Shown here piece by piece: positions 1 to 7,512 of a stretch of 64,000 nucleotides of DNA. The notes beneath the pieces were generated by a model. It was not told the origin of the DNA. It was given only the letters and a program-made list of their open reading frames with translations, and searched no databases. Numbering within the stretch: position 1 is the stretch's first letter; the number at the start of each line of letters is the position of its first letter. A program made the position numbers and the translations under genes. This DNA comes from Litorimonas sp964511495. GTDB lineage: Bacteria; Pseudomonadota; Alphaproteobacteria; Caulobacterales; Maricaulaceae. The stretch spans positions 1 through 64,000 of the forward strand of contig CAZEFT010000003.1 in assembly GCA_964511495.1 (NCBI GenBank), in the 5' to 3' direction.

Positions 1-2
1 TG

Positions 3-102
3 CATCCGCGCGTTCCGACCTTTGGTCGGCAGACCTTATCAGGTCACGCGGATGGGTGGGAATGATCCTCAAGCGAGGCAATCTGTCCCGTCATGACGGT
101 TT
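3..102. other. Hairpin-rich intergenic leader (possible structured RNA)
   Basis: Five complementary stems lie end to end. CATCCGCG (3-10) pairs with CGCGGATG (47-54). It encloses CCGACC-TTT-GGTCGG and GACC-TTATCA-GGTC, which gives a three-way junction. CCTC-AAGC-GAGG and CCGTCATGACGG follow. No reading frame here resembles a known protein start. The structure could be an RNA leader of ubiG on the plus strand, or a leader or terminator of a gene left of the window. I do not recognise a described RNA family, and pairing alone does not fix the strand. Confidence 0.4.
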
Positions 103-138
103 ACCTCAACTCTTTTGCGGCTTAGACGTATCCATCTT

Positions 139-903
139 ATGGCTTATTCTGAAACTGCACCCGAGCATTTAAAATCCGTCTCTGTCGACCCGGCGGAAAT
201 GGATAGTTTTAGCCGGATGGCCGCCGATTGGTGGGATCCCAATGGCCCGTTCAAACCCTTGCACGTCATGAATGGCGCGCGACTCGGCTTTATCCGCGAC
301 ACTTTATGTGACCATTTCGGGCGAGATGCCAAAGCCCCGCAGCCTCTCAAAGGTCTGCGGATTTTGGATATTGGCTGCGGCGGCGGGCTGCTGTGTGAAC
401 CCATGGTGCGCATGGGGGCAGATGTGACAGGCGTGGATGCCTTGGAAAAAACACTCAAAACCGCAAAGACCCATGCCGAGCAGGTCGGTGTTGACGTCAA
501 CTATATTCACGGCACAGTGGAACAATTGATTGCGAGCGGTGAACGTCCATTTGACGCCGTGATGAATATGGAAGTGATTGAGCATGTCGCCCACCCCGGT
601 GACTTCATTAAGGATTGCGCCCATATGGTGCGCCCCGGTGGATTGATGATTTGTTCCACAATCAACCGCAGTTTTAAAGCTTTTGCCTTTGCGATTGTCG
701 GTGCGGAATATATTTTGCGTTGGCTTCCGCGTGGGACACATCAATATGCCAAGCTCGTCAAGCCGACAGAAATGCAGCGATATTTGCGAGATTCAGGATT
801 ATCTCCGGAACCTTCCATCGGGATGAGCCTGAATCCTCTCAGCCATAAATGGTCATTTTCTTCGGATACCGGGATTAATTATGTGACTGTGGGTAAAGGT
901 TAA
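139..903 (+). CDS. ubiG: Ubiquinone biosynthesis O-methyltransferase UbiG
   Basis: S-adenosylmethionine-dependent methyltransferase that carries out the two O-methylations of ubiquinone synthesis, acting at the membrane surface. The protein has 254 residues, the usual length. SAM motif I, LDIGCGGG, lies near residues 76-83 and is followed by GADVTGVD. The post-motif stretch NMEVIEHV and the PTEMQRYL region are typical of UbiG. A TTG eight codons upstream is also in frame. I chose the ATG because family members start with a short polar leader like MAYSE. It stands alone between the hairpin-rich leader and the control region of the ParB-like gene. Confidence 0.93.
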   Translation: MAYSETAPEHLKSVSVDPAEMDSFSRMAADWWDPNGPFKPLHVMNGARLGFIRDTLCDHFGRDAKAPQPLKGLRILDIGCGGGLLCEPMVRMGADVTGVDALEKTLKTAKTHAEQVGVDVNYIHGTVEQLIASGERPFDAVMNMEVIEHVAHPGDFIKDCAHMVRPGGLMICSTINRSFKAFAFAIVGAEYILRWLPRGTHQYAKLVKPTEMQRYLRDSGLSPEPSIGMSLNPLSHKWSFSSDTGINYVTVGKG

Positions 904-904
904 A

Positions 905-921
905 TTAACCTTTTATTAACC
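905..921 (+). promoter_or_regulatory. CtrA-box-like site
   Basis: TTAA at 905-908, seven bases, then TTAACC at 916-921. This fits the full CtrA recognition pattern TTAA-N7-TTAAC known from Caulobacter and relatives. It sits just after ubiG and about 170 bases before the ParB-like gene, so cell-cycle control of that gene is possible. AT-rich DNA can give such a match by chance. Confidence 0.5.
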
Positions 922-949
922 ATTCTAATTAAAGTGTTAAACTGTGGGT

Positions 950-1012
950 TGTCTTAGTTAAGACAAATTCCTCAATAAAATGAGGAAGATAAAGGGTTAA
1001 CGGGTGTTAACC
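950..1012 (+). promoter_or_regulatory. Three consecutive inverted repeats upstream of the ParB-like gene
   Basis: Three palindromes follow one another. The first is TGTCTTA-GT-TAAGACA (950-965), the second TTCCTCA-ATAAAA-TGAGGAA (968-987), the third GGTTAAC-GGGT-GTTAACC (995-1012). The first has the 16-bp format of a parS site but not its sequence. They occupy the whole space between the CtrA-like box and the gene start and look like an operator cluster, possibly for autoregulation by the ParB/RepB-like product. Confidence 0.5.
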
Positions 1013-1089
1013 ACGCTGACACATAGTTAATGGAACCAACATGAACTGGTAAGAGTAACTCTGTGTATAAGTCTGTGAAGGAACACATT

Positions 1090-1881
1090 ATGCACATGAC
1101 AGAATTTGATCGCGCCCCACTCTCGCAATTCAAGGCGTTGAATGCCGGAATTTTATTTGGTGAAGCGCTCAGCGACATTAAACATATTGAGCGCTCCATT
1201 GCGCGTTTTGGCCTGATTGCACCTTTTGTCGTATCAGAGGTCAACGACCAACTTATCATCATTGATGGCAAGAAGCGCTTGGCCGCCCTCAAACGCATGA
1301 GCTTTACCGGCACACTGCCCCGAAGTTTGAATACGATACCCTATATTAGTGTGGACGAGGCTAAGAAAATCGACTTCAAAACCACTTCGGTATTATCCGC
1401 TTTCGAAATTTATGAGGCAATGATGAACCTGCATAAGGACGGGATTGAAATTGATGATATTGCCGAGACGCTTTATCTCTGCCGTCAGATTGTTATGGAT
1501 TTCTTCAGCCTGTCGCGGCTTTATCCCAAAATCCGGCAGGCTTTCTTCCGGAATATTATTTCATTCGAACAAGCGCGCGCCTATGCCAGCCTCCCCGACC
1601 AACGCGACCAGATTTCGCTCTTGGCCAGCCTTGGTCCTTTCGCAGAGGCCGAGCAAATATTGAACGCCATCCAGTCGGAGGAGTTGGACACGGATGAGAA
1701 AGCGAATGAGCGTGAAGAGGCCGTTTCGCCGCGCCCTCTTGTTCTGGTGCAAGATAATGTCAGCGCCACGAGTTATGTGTCACAAGATGAAGTTCCTGCG
1801 CATTACATCTTCCAACCTCATATAGTGGAGCCCCATGAAATACCGCCCAACACGCCTCGATCCCCACAATTAGTGGCCTAA
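1090..1881 (+). CDS. ParB/RepB-like DNA-binding protein, lone gene
   Basis: A 263-residue protein with a ParB/Srx-type N-terminal domain, roughly residues 30-95. It includes DGKKRLAALK (59-68), which sits where ParB and RepB proteins carry the CTP-binding GERRxRA box. A helical region at 100-190 resembles the helix-turn-helix of RepB proteins (DIAETLYLCRQIVMDFFSLSRL). The C-terminal 70 residues are low in complexity and unrecognised. No parA gene is next to it, so it is not a standard partition locus. I start at this ATG because AAGGA lies seven bases upstream; an in-frame GTG lies nine codons earlier. It may be a transcription regulator built on a ParB fold. Confidence 0.75.
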   Translation: MHMTEFDRAPLSQFKALNAGILFGEALSDIKHIERSIARFGLIAPFVVSEVNDQLIIIDGKKRLAALKRMSFTGTLPRSLNTIPYISVDEAKKIDFKTTSVLSAFEIYEAMMNLHKDGIEIDDIAETLYLCRQIVMDFFSLSRLYPKIRQAFFRNIISFEQARAYASLPDQRDQISLLASLGPFAEAEQILNAIQSEELDTDEKANEREEAVSPRPLVLVQDNVSATSYVSQDEVPAHYIFQPHIVEPHEIPPNTPRSPQLVA

Positions 1882-1915
1882 TAGGGCAGGTTAGGCAGGA
1901 CGAAGCCCTATCGCT

Positions 1916-2377
1916 CTAATTAAGTTTTTTCTCAGGCTTGGCTTCATCCGGTACGAAGGGCTCGGGCAAGGGAGATACCTTCACGCCCTCTTCGGTTAGG
2001 TCCATCGCATCTTTGACCGAGGCTTGGCCGTAAATTGGACGGTCTTCCTTGTCGCCGTAATGCATGGCTCGGGCTTCATCGGCGAAACGCTCCCCGACAT
2101 AATCGCATTTTTCCGAAATTTCAGCTTTGACAGCTTCCGCCACTTTGCGCGCTTGCGCGCTCATCATCGCTAAGGATTTCCCTTGATTTTCACGAGCGGC
2201 TTCTTTCTTGCGCGCCGTGGCGATATTTGGAGCCATAATGGCTTTTTCGACCTCTGATGTTCCGCATAAGGCACAGCACAGCAAACCCGATTTGGATTGC
2301 GCCTCATAATCTGAGGAGCTTGAAAACCAGGCTTCAAACTCATGGTCATGAGTGCATATCAGAGTGTAACGTATCAC
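1916..2377 (-). CDS. DUF1178 family protein
   Basis: A 153-residue protein of unknown function, common in Alphaproteobacteria. The N-terminus MIRYTLICTHDHEF is characteristic of DUF1178 and supports the GTG start. A CxxC-type knuckle (CCALCG, residues 34-39) together with the earlier C-H-D-H could bind zinc. The rest is helical and charged. It is the last gene of the minus-strand series comF, grxC, nitrilase, DUF1178, an arrangement also met in other Alphaproteobacteria. No reaction is known for the family. Confidence 0.85.
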   Translation of the reverse strand: MIRYTLICTHDHEFEAWFSSSSDYEAQSKSGLLCCALCGTSEVEKAIMAPNIATARKKEAARENQGKSLAMMSAQARKVAEAVKAEISEKCDYVGERFADEARAMHYGDKEDRPIYGQASVKDAMDLTEEGVKVSPLPEPFVPDEAKPEKKLN

Positions 2378-2440
2378 GGCGCTTATTTAAGCAATGATCC
2401 TGTTCTTGCCAAGCGTGTGCAAATAAGACCTCAATAATAT

Positions 2441-3247
2441 TTAGGGATATATGCGATTATCCGCCCAAGCAGGAATGTGTTTGCGGGCTTCATCAACTTC
2501 GCTCAAATCAAGATCGGCACAGATATAGCCCGGACGGTCATGGGCGAGTTCCGCTATTATATCTCCCCATGGATTGATAATTTTGGAATGGCCATAAGTC
2601 TTACGTCCGTCTTGGTGGTGGCCGCCTTGCGCGGGAGCCATGATAAAGCTGCCGGTTTCAATCGCGCGCGCGCGCAACAGCACGTCCCAATGCGCTCGCC
2701 CCGTCGGAACGGTGAAGGCGGCGGGGACGGCCATTATCTGTGCACCTTTTTGGGCATAATGACGGTAAAGCGCCGGAAATCGAAGATCATAGCAAATCGA
2801 TAACCCAAGCCTTGCGGACGGTAAATTTGCCAGAACAGGCACTTCGCCCGCATGATAAGTGGCCGACTCCCGGTAACGCTCCGTGTCCGAGACCTGCGCA
2901 TCAAAGAGGTGAATTTTATCATATTGCGCATTAAGCGAACCATCGGGCGCAAAGAGGTAGGAGCGATTGCTCACTTTTTCCCCTACCTTCAGAGCGACAG
3001 AGCCAATGAGCAGAAATATGCCTAAATCTTTGGCTAAAGCCGCATAGGCTTTTAAGGCCGGGTCTTTTTCGGGCGTGTGCAAGGCCAAGAGAAGCGCTGA
3101 CTTATCTTTTTGTAAGAGCGGGGTCATTTCAGGCGTTGCAATGAACTGCACCCCGTCTTGAGCCGCCTGTCGAATATAGTTAGAACTGACCTCAATATTG
3201 GCATCAACATCTGTCGTAGAGCAGAGTTGAATGACGCCAACACGCAT
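2441..3247 (-). CDS. Carbon-nitrogen hydrolase, Nit1/Nit2 type
   Basis: A 268-residue cytosolic amidase of the nitrilase superfamily. The catalytic triad is visible as Glu40 (IATPEM), Lys111 (YDKIHLFD) and Cys152 (SICYDLRFP). The last motif is typical of the Nit1 branch, whose known role is hydrolysis of deaminated glutathione; omega-amidase activity is the alternative. The gene follows grxC after two bases, so it is translated in the same operon, and a glutathione repair role would suit that neighbour. The assignment to substrate is inference from family and context. Confidence 0.88.
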   Translation of the reverse strand: MRVGVIQLCSTTDVDANIEVSSNYIRQAAQDGVQFIATPEMTPLLQKDKSALLLALHTPEKDPALKAYAALAKDLGIFLLIGSVALKVGEKVSNRSYLFAPDGSLNAQYDKIHLFDAQVSDTERYRESATYHAGEVPVLANLPSARLGLSICYDLRFPALYRHYAQKGAQIMAVPAAFTVPTGRAHWDVLLRARAIETGSFIMAPAQGGHHQDGRKTYGHSKIINPWGDIIAELAHDRPGYICADLDLSEVDEARKHIPAWADNRIYP

Positions 3248-3249
3248 CG

Positions 3250-3504
3250 CTATAAACCCAAAAGTGTGTCTAATTCACCTTTAGCTTCCAACGCAGCCAA
3301 ATCATCTGACCCGCCTACATGTTTACCGTCAATGAAGATTTGCGGGAAAGTATTCCGACCGGAACGTTCATTCATTTCCGCTCGCTTGGCCTTATTCATA
3401 GCGGCGGGGATATCGATAATCTCCACACCTTTAGATTTCAGCAAAGCCTTTGCCCGGATGCAAAAAGGACATCCTACTTTTGAATACATTTCAACTTTGG
3501 CCAT
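3250..3504 (-). CDS. grxC: Glutaredoxin, GrxC type
   Basis: An 84-residue dithiol glutaredoxin. The active site is Cys12-Pro-Phe-Cys15, a variant of the common CPYC. The cis-proline TFPQIFI (52-58) and the GGSDDL glutathione-binding turn (64-69) are present. It reduces disulfides and glutathionylated proteins with glutathione in the cytoplasm. It lies 19 bases after comF and two bases before the nitrilase gene, in one minus-strand operon. Confidence 0.93.
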   Translation of the reverse strand: MAKVEMYSKVGCPFCIRAKALLKSKGVEIIDIPAAMNKAKRAEMNERSGRNTFPQIFIDGKHVGGSDDLAALEAKGELDTLLGL

Positions 3505-3523
3505 GATGGTCTCCTTAATGGGC

Positions 3524-4285
3524 TTACAGCGAATCTGTCTGGTGAATATCCGCCCGTATGACTCGGGCTAAACATAGGACGTCCACCCTCTTTGCGCCAG
3601 CTTTAAGAAGAACAGATGCGCAAGCCTCGACCGTCGAGCCCGTCGTCATGACATCGTCAATCAGGATGATATGCTTACCCTTAACCTCTTGCGAACGGCC
3701 CTCTTTTTTATAGGCCTCAGCAATCTGAAAAGCGCCCCGAACGTTACGCCGACGTCCCGAAGCAGACTTGCCCGCCTGTGAAGGTGTAGCCTTAATCCGG
3801 CGCAAGATATCAGGCTGAAAGTCGACTTGACTGATTTTACTTAATCGCCGCGCCAATAATGCGGATTGATTAAAGCGCCGTGTGATCAATCGGTGGTTAT
3901 GTAGCGGAACAGGAATAATCATATCTGCGCCATCCATCATACTGCGCCCAACGCGACTGAGTTGCGCGGCAAAGCGTGATAAATGTTCGGTTTTGCCACT
4001 ATGTTTGAACGCTAAAATCAGCGGCCGCGACGCATCATCATAAACCAAAGCAGACCGCGCTTGACTATAGCGCGGTGGGCGGGTCAGGCAAGCGGCGCAT
4101 TGCACACCTTCTCCGACAGAATATTCGAAAGGGAAACCACATTGGACACAACAAGGTTCGTCCAAATATTTTACATCCTGCCAAGCTTTTTCTGTTTGGC
4201 GAAACGAATCTGTCGGAGGCAATATAATATCAACTCCCGCTCTTATAACATCGCGTATCCGTCTCAAGGCTTCCCTTTTGTCCAT
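3524..4285 (-). CDS. comF: ComF family phosphoribosyltransferase-like protein
   Basis: A 253-residue protein with an N-terminal zinc knuckle (C46xxC49 and C63xxC66) and a C-terminal type I phosphoribosyltransferase fold. The PRPP-binding signature IILIDDVMTTGST lies near 206-218. ComF proteins take part in DNA uptake in naturally competent bacteria; outside those their role is not settled. The gene heads the minus-strand operon and is divergent from a methyltransferase gene only 29 bases away, so the two promoters must overlap. Confidence 0.87.
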   Translation of the reverse strand: MDKREALRRIRDVIRAGVDIILPPTDSFRQTEKAWQDVKYLDEPCCVQCGFPFEYSVGEGVQCAACLTRPPRYSQARSALVYDDASRPLILAFKHSGKTEHLSRFAAQLSRVGRSMMDGADMIIPVPLHNHRLITRRFNQSALLARRLSKISQVDFQPDILRRIKATPSQAGKSASGRRRNVRGAFQIAEAYKKEGRSQEVKGKHIILIDDVMTTGSTVEACASVLLKAGAKRVDVLCLARVIRADIHQTDSL

Positions 4286-4314
4286 GATATCGGCATAGAC
4301 GCCCGATAAATGGA

Positions 4315-5184
4315 ATGGAAGTCAGTGGAATGGAAGTCCCGGAAATATTTGCTCCCACAGCGACAAAATTGACTCGTCAACGCGCACGATACCGTATGCA
4401 CAGGAGAGGCCCGTCTTTTCTCCTGACACGATGCGCCGAAGATGCGGCATCACGCATTGCCGATATTAATCGCCAATTCGAGCGCGCTTTGTTGATTTGT
4501 GACTTTGATCTCCGTGAGACTATCAAACAAGACCTTCCCAAAGACAGACACCCTTTAAAATGGGCCTGGCAAACGGAGGGGCAGATGCAGGATTTGGCCC
4601 AGACGCAGAAGTCGGAACAAGAATATGATCTCATCATTAACCTCTTTACTCTGCAGACCGAAAATGACCTGCCCGGTGCGCTCATTCAATGCTGCTCTCA
4701 TTTGAAATCAGATGGGCTGTTAATGGCGACCTTATTTGGTGGAGAGAGTTTGCGAGATTTACGACAGAGTTTTTATCATATTGACCAAGCCTTATTCGGT
4801 GGCGCAACGGCGCGGATTTTCCCGATGATAGACCATCAAAGTGCGGCGGCACTTCTGGGACGGGCGGGGTTCAATCTCCCTGTGATTGATAAAGACTTTG
4901 TCCGCGTCAATTATAAACGCATACAAACGCTCATCGAAGATTTACGTGATCTCGGTATGACGAATGTTTTAACCGCGCGGCATAAGGCTGCCTTGCCCAA
5001 ACATATTTATGATCTGATTGAAGCTGCTTACCCCCGCAATGAGGAGAGGAAATTCCCCGTCCAATTTGATATTTTCTGGCTCACGGGGTGGACACCGCAT
5101 GAAAGCCAACAAAAGCCCCTCAAACCGGGCAGCGCTAAAATGAGCTTGGCAAAAAGGTTAAGAGATATTCGGGATCAAAGCTGA
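4315..5184 (+). CDS. SAM-methyltransferase-like protein (BioC/NDUFAF5-like), degenerate motif I
   Basis: A 289-residue protein. The middle and C-terminal parts (LSSDGLLMATLFGGESLRDL-like segment, then RAGFNLPVIDKDFVRVNY) match the BioC/NDUFAF5-type methyltransferases that sit beside comF in many Alphaproteobacteria. Where those carry a glycine-rich SAM motif, this one reads ALLICDFDLRETI, without glycines. SAM binding is therefore doubtful. In mitochondria the relative NDUFAF5 hydroxylates a complex I arginine. The first ATG is used; a second in-frame ATG lies five codons on. The stop overlaps the next start as TGATG, so the two genes are translationally coupled. Confidence 0.72.
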   Translation: MEVSGMEVPEIFAPTATKLTRQRARYRMHRRGPSFLLTRCAEDAASRIADINRQFERALLICDFDLRETIKQDLPKDRHPLKWAWQTEGQMQDLAQTQKSEQEYDLIINLFTLQTENDLPGALIQCCSHLKSDGLLMATLFGGESLRDLRQSFYHIDQALFGGATARIFPMIDHQSAAALLGRAGFNLPVIDKDFVRVNYKRIQTLIEDLRDLGMTNVLTARHKAALPKHIYDLIEAAYPRNEERKFPVQFDIFWLTGWTPHESQQKPLKPGSAKMSLAKRLRDIRDQS

Positions 5185-5738
5185 TGAAATGTCTCTATGG
5201 ATTTATCGCCTTTGCTTTAACCGCCTGTTCTGGGGTTTATGAGAGTCCCAAACCCTATTCGCGACTTCAACCACAAACTGAAGCAGAAATTGAATATGTC
5301 AGATCTGTTTTCAATGCACTCCAACCGCGTTCATTTGATGAGAATGTCGAATATTGCGGTTATATTGGGGTGGATGAGAACGGGCGATTTATAAGAACCG
5401 ATTTCACACGCGGGACACAAGAGTCGTGCGAGGCTGAACTTCTGAGTAACACTTTCAGAGCGCTTGCTTCTTTTCACACACATGGTGCCTTTAGTGAAAA
5501 TTATGACAGTGAAATTCCATCCTTTGATGATTTGAAAGCGGATATACTGGAAGGACTTGACGGTTATGTTGCCACACCGGGCGGGCGACTTTGGTATAAT
5601 GATGCTCAAGGGAAAGAGGCGAGGCTTATCTGTGGAGAACGCTGTCTTATAAGTGATGCCGGCTACAAAATTACTCCTGATCTCCCCGTTGATGAGCGTT
5701 ATAGTTTGGAAGATTTGGAGAGTTTCCTGGAAGACTGA
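5184..5738 (+). CDS. Lipoprotein with DUF4329/JAMM-like metallo-hydrolase signature
   Basis: A 184-residue exported protein. The lipobox LTAC puts the lipidated cysteine at 15. The domain at about 50-145 resembles DUF4329, a JAB/JAMM-type fold: Glu56, the pair His98-Thr-His100, then Ser113 and Asp116 in S-x2-D spacing. JAMM enzymes use this set to bind zinc and cut isopeptide or peptide bonds. The spacing between the histidines and the serine is longer than usual. The start overlaps the stop of the upstream methyltransferase gene. The role in the envelope is unknown; a peptidase is my inference. Confidence 0.6.
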   Translation: MKCLYGFIAFALTACSGVYESPKPYSRLQPQTEAEIEYVRSVFNALQPRSFDENVEYCGYIGVDENGRFIRTDFTRGTQESCEAELLSNTFRALASFHTHGAFSENYDSEIPSFDDLKADILEGLDGYVATPGGRLWYNDAQGKEARLICGERCLISDAGYKITPDLPVDERYSLEDLESFLED

Positions 5739-5780
5739 TTAAGTTTTAACTTCTGGAATCCTTCAACAATTTCTGCCGAC

Positions 5781-6206
5781 TTATTCAACAAATCGCTTCC
5801 CACTGGGAAGCCTGTCCCGCAATTCGCGGGCCAATTCGATATCCGCTTCGACCAAATCCAAGTCAGTTATTTGATTGGGATAAAGCCATTTAATATTTTG
5901 CCCTTCATTCGGCCGGGCAAACCCATCCCATTGGCGACAAAGGTATAGTGGCATAAAAAGATGGAAATCCTCATAAGCGTAGGAAGTGAAAGAGAAAGGC
6001 TGCAAACAACGCTCGCAAGGCTCTAAGCCCAACTCCTCTCGTAATTCCCGGTTAACGGCCTGTTCCGGCGTTTCGCCGGGTTCGATCTTTCCACCGGGAA
6101 ATTCCCATTTCCCTGCATGCGCTTTCCCGATGGGGCGTTGTGTGACGAGCACGCGCCCATCCGCATCAATCAAAGCTGCAGCCGCAACATAGATAATTTT
6201 ACGCAT
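5781..6206 (-). CDS. mutT: 8-oxo-dGTP diphosphatase MutT
   Basis: A 141-residue Nudix hydrolase. The complete Nudix box runs from Gly39 to Leu61 (GGKIEPGE, seven residues, RELREELGL). The WEFPGGK lead-in is typical of MutT, which removes oxidised dGTP from the nucleotide pool. The start overlaps the argJ stop by one base (TAATG), so it is translated from the argJ message. This argJ-mutT order is common in Alphaproteobacteria. Confidence 0.92.
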   Translation of the reverse strand: MRKIIYVAAAALIDADGRVLVTQRPIGKAHAGKWEFPGGKIEPGETPEQAVNRELREELGLEPCERCLQPFSFTSYAYEDFHLFMPLYLCRQWDGFARPNEGQNIKWLYPNQITDLDLVEADIELARELRDRLPSGKRFVE

Positions 6207-7447
6207 TAGCTTCGATAATCCGCATTAATATCAATATAGCCATGCGTCAGATCACAAGTATAAATTTCGGCATGACCTGTCCCAAGTCCTAAATCAACGC
6301 GAATTTCAATCTCGGTATTTTTCATATAGTCCGCGCCTTGAGCTTCGGTATAATCAGAAGCCACCTCCCCCGCCTCGGCCAGAAGGTGTGACCCCATCCA
6401 TATTGATAATTTATCTCTTTCTGCCGGTTCACCGGCTTTCCCGACGGCCATAACAATACGCCCCCAATTCGCATCTTCACCAGCAATAGCCGTTTTCACC
6501 AAAGGAGAATTGGCAATACTTAAACCCACATTTTTCGCGGAAGTGTCAGAGACGGCCCCTGAAACAGTGATTGTCACAAATTTGGATAGACCCTCACCGT
6601 CTTTGACAATTTGAAGAGCCAAATCCTTCATCACCCCATGAAGAGCCGTTTTAAACGCATTCAATTCCGGTGCGTCTACTGCATTGTAAACTGGATTTTC
6701 CGCTTTCCCGCTGGCCAAGAGCAAAACAGTATCCGAGGTTGATGTATCACTATCCACGGTGATAGCGTTAAAGCTGGTTTCAACCAAATCGGATAAGAGT
6801 GATTGTAGGACCGACGGCACGATAGCAGCATCTGTGGCAATATAGGCCAACATAGTGGCCATATCGGGTGCAATCATGCCCGAGCCCTTTGCGATACCGT
6901 TTATGCGGACTTCCACACCATCAATTTTGGCTGTGGCTGTCGCGCCCTTGGGGTGAGTGTCTGTCGTCATAATAGCGCGGGCCGCCTCTTCCCACTTATC
7001 CTGTTCCAAATCGGCCAAGATATCAGGGAAACAATCGGTGAGTTTTGACGCTTCCAATGGTTCTCCGATGACACCCGTTGAGGCGAGTTGTACGGCGTGC
7101 ACATCTACACCGAAAACCGCCGCCGCCCCCTCGGCAGTTTCCACGACGGCATCGCGACTTTTTTGACCGCCAAAAACATTGGCGGTTCCGGAATTTACAA
7201 TGACCAATCGTTCGCAAGAAGTCTGAACGGCCAGAGCTTTGCGTGACCAATCAACGGGCGCTCCGGGGCAGAGGTTTTTTGTAAAAACACCCGCGAGTGC
7301 CGTTCCCGCCTCCGCCTTCAACACCCATAAATCCGTGCGCCCCTTATACCGAACCCCTGCTTCGGCCGTCGCCATTGTAAAACCGGCGAGAGGCGGCAAA
7401 ACCGGAAAGGTTTTCGGCGCGAATGGGGATAAGGGATAATCACTCAT
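6206..7447 (-). CDS. argJ: Arginine biosynthesis bifunctional protein ArgJ
   Basis: A 413-residue ornithine/glutamate N-acetyltransferase of the cyclic arginine pathway. The autocleavage region KGSGMIAPDMATML (187-200) contains the conserved Thr198, which becomes the N-terminal nucleophile of the beta chain. The oxyanion region near STGVIG (123-128) is present. Whether it makes acetylglutamate from acetyl-CoA as well cannot be told from sequence. It is followed by mutT with a one-base overlap and preceded by the parvulin gene about 65 bases upstream on the same strand. Confidence 0.94.
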   Translation of the reverse strand: MSDYPLSPFAPKTFPVLPPLAGFTMATAEAGVRYKGRTDLWVLKAEAGTALAGVFTKNLCPGAPVDWSRKALAVQTSCERLVIVNSGTANVFGGQKSRDAVVETAEGAAAVFGVDVHAVQLASTGVIGEPLEASKLTDCFPDILADLEQDKWEEAARAIMTTDTHPKGATATAKIDGVEVRINGIAKGSGMIAPDMATMLAYIATDAAIVPSVLQSLLSDLVETSFNAITVDSDTSTSDTVLLLASGKAENPVYNAVDAPELNAFKTALHGVMKDLALQIVKDGEGLSKFVTITVSGAVSDTSAKNVGLSIANSPLVKTAIAGEDANWGRIVMAVGKAGEPAERDKLSIWMGSHLLAEAGEVASDYTEAQGADYMKNTEIEIRVDLGLGTGHAEIYTCDLTHGYIDINADYRS

Positions 7448-7512
7448 AATGTGTCTTTTGAAAAAGGATTGTTCTTGAAATATATATTACACGAATAAGG
7501 GAAAGCGTGGAA

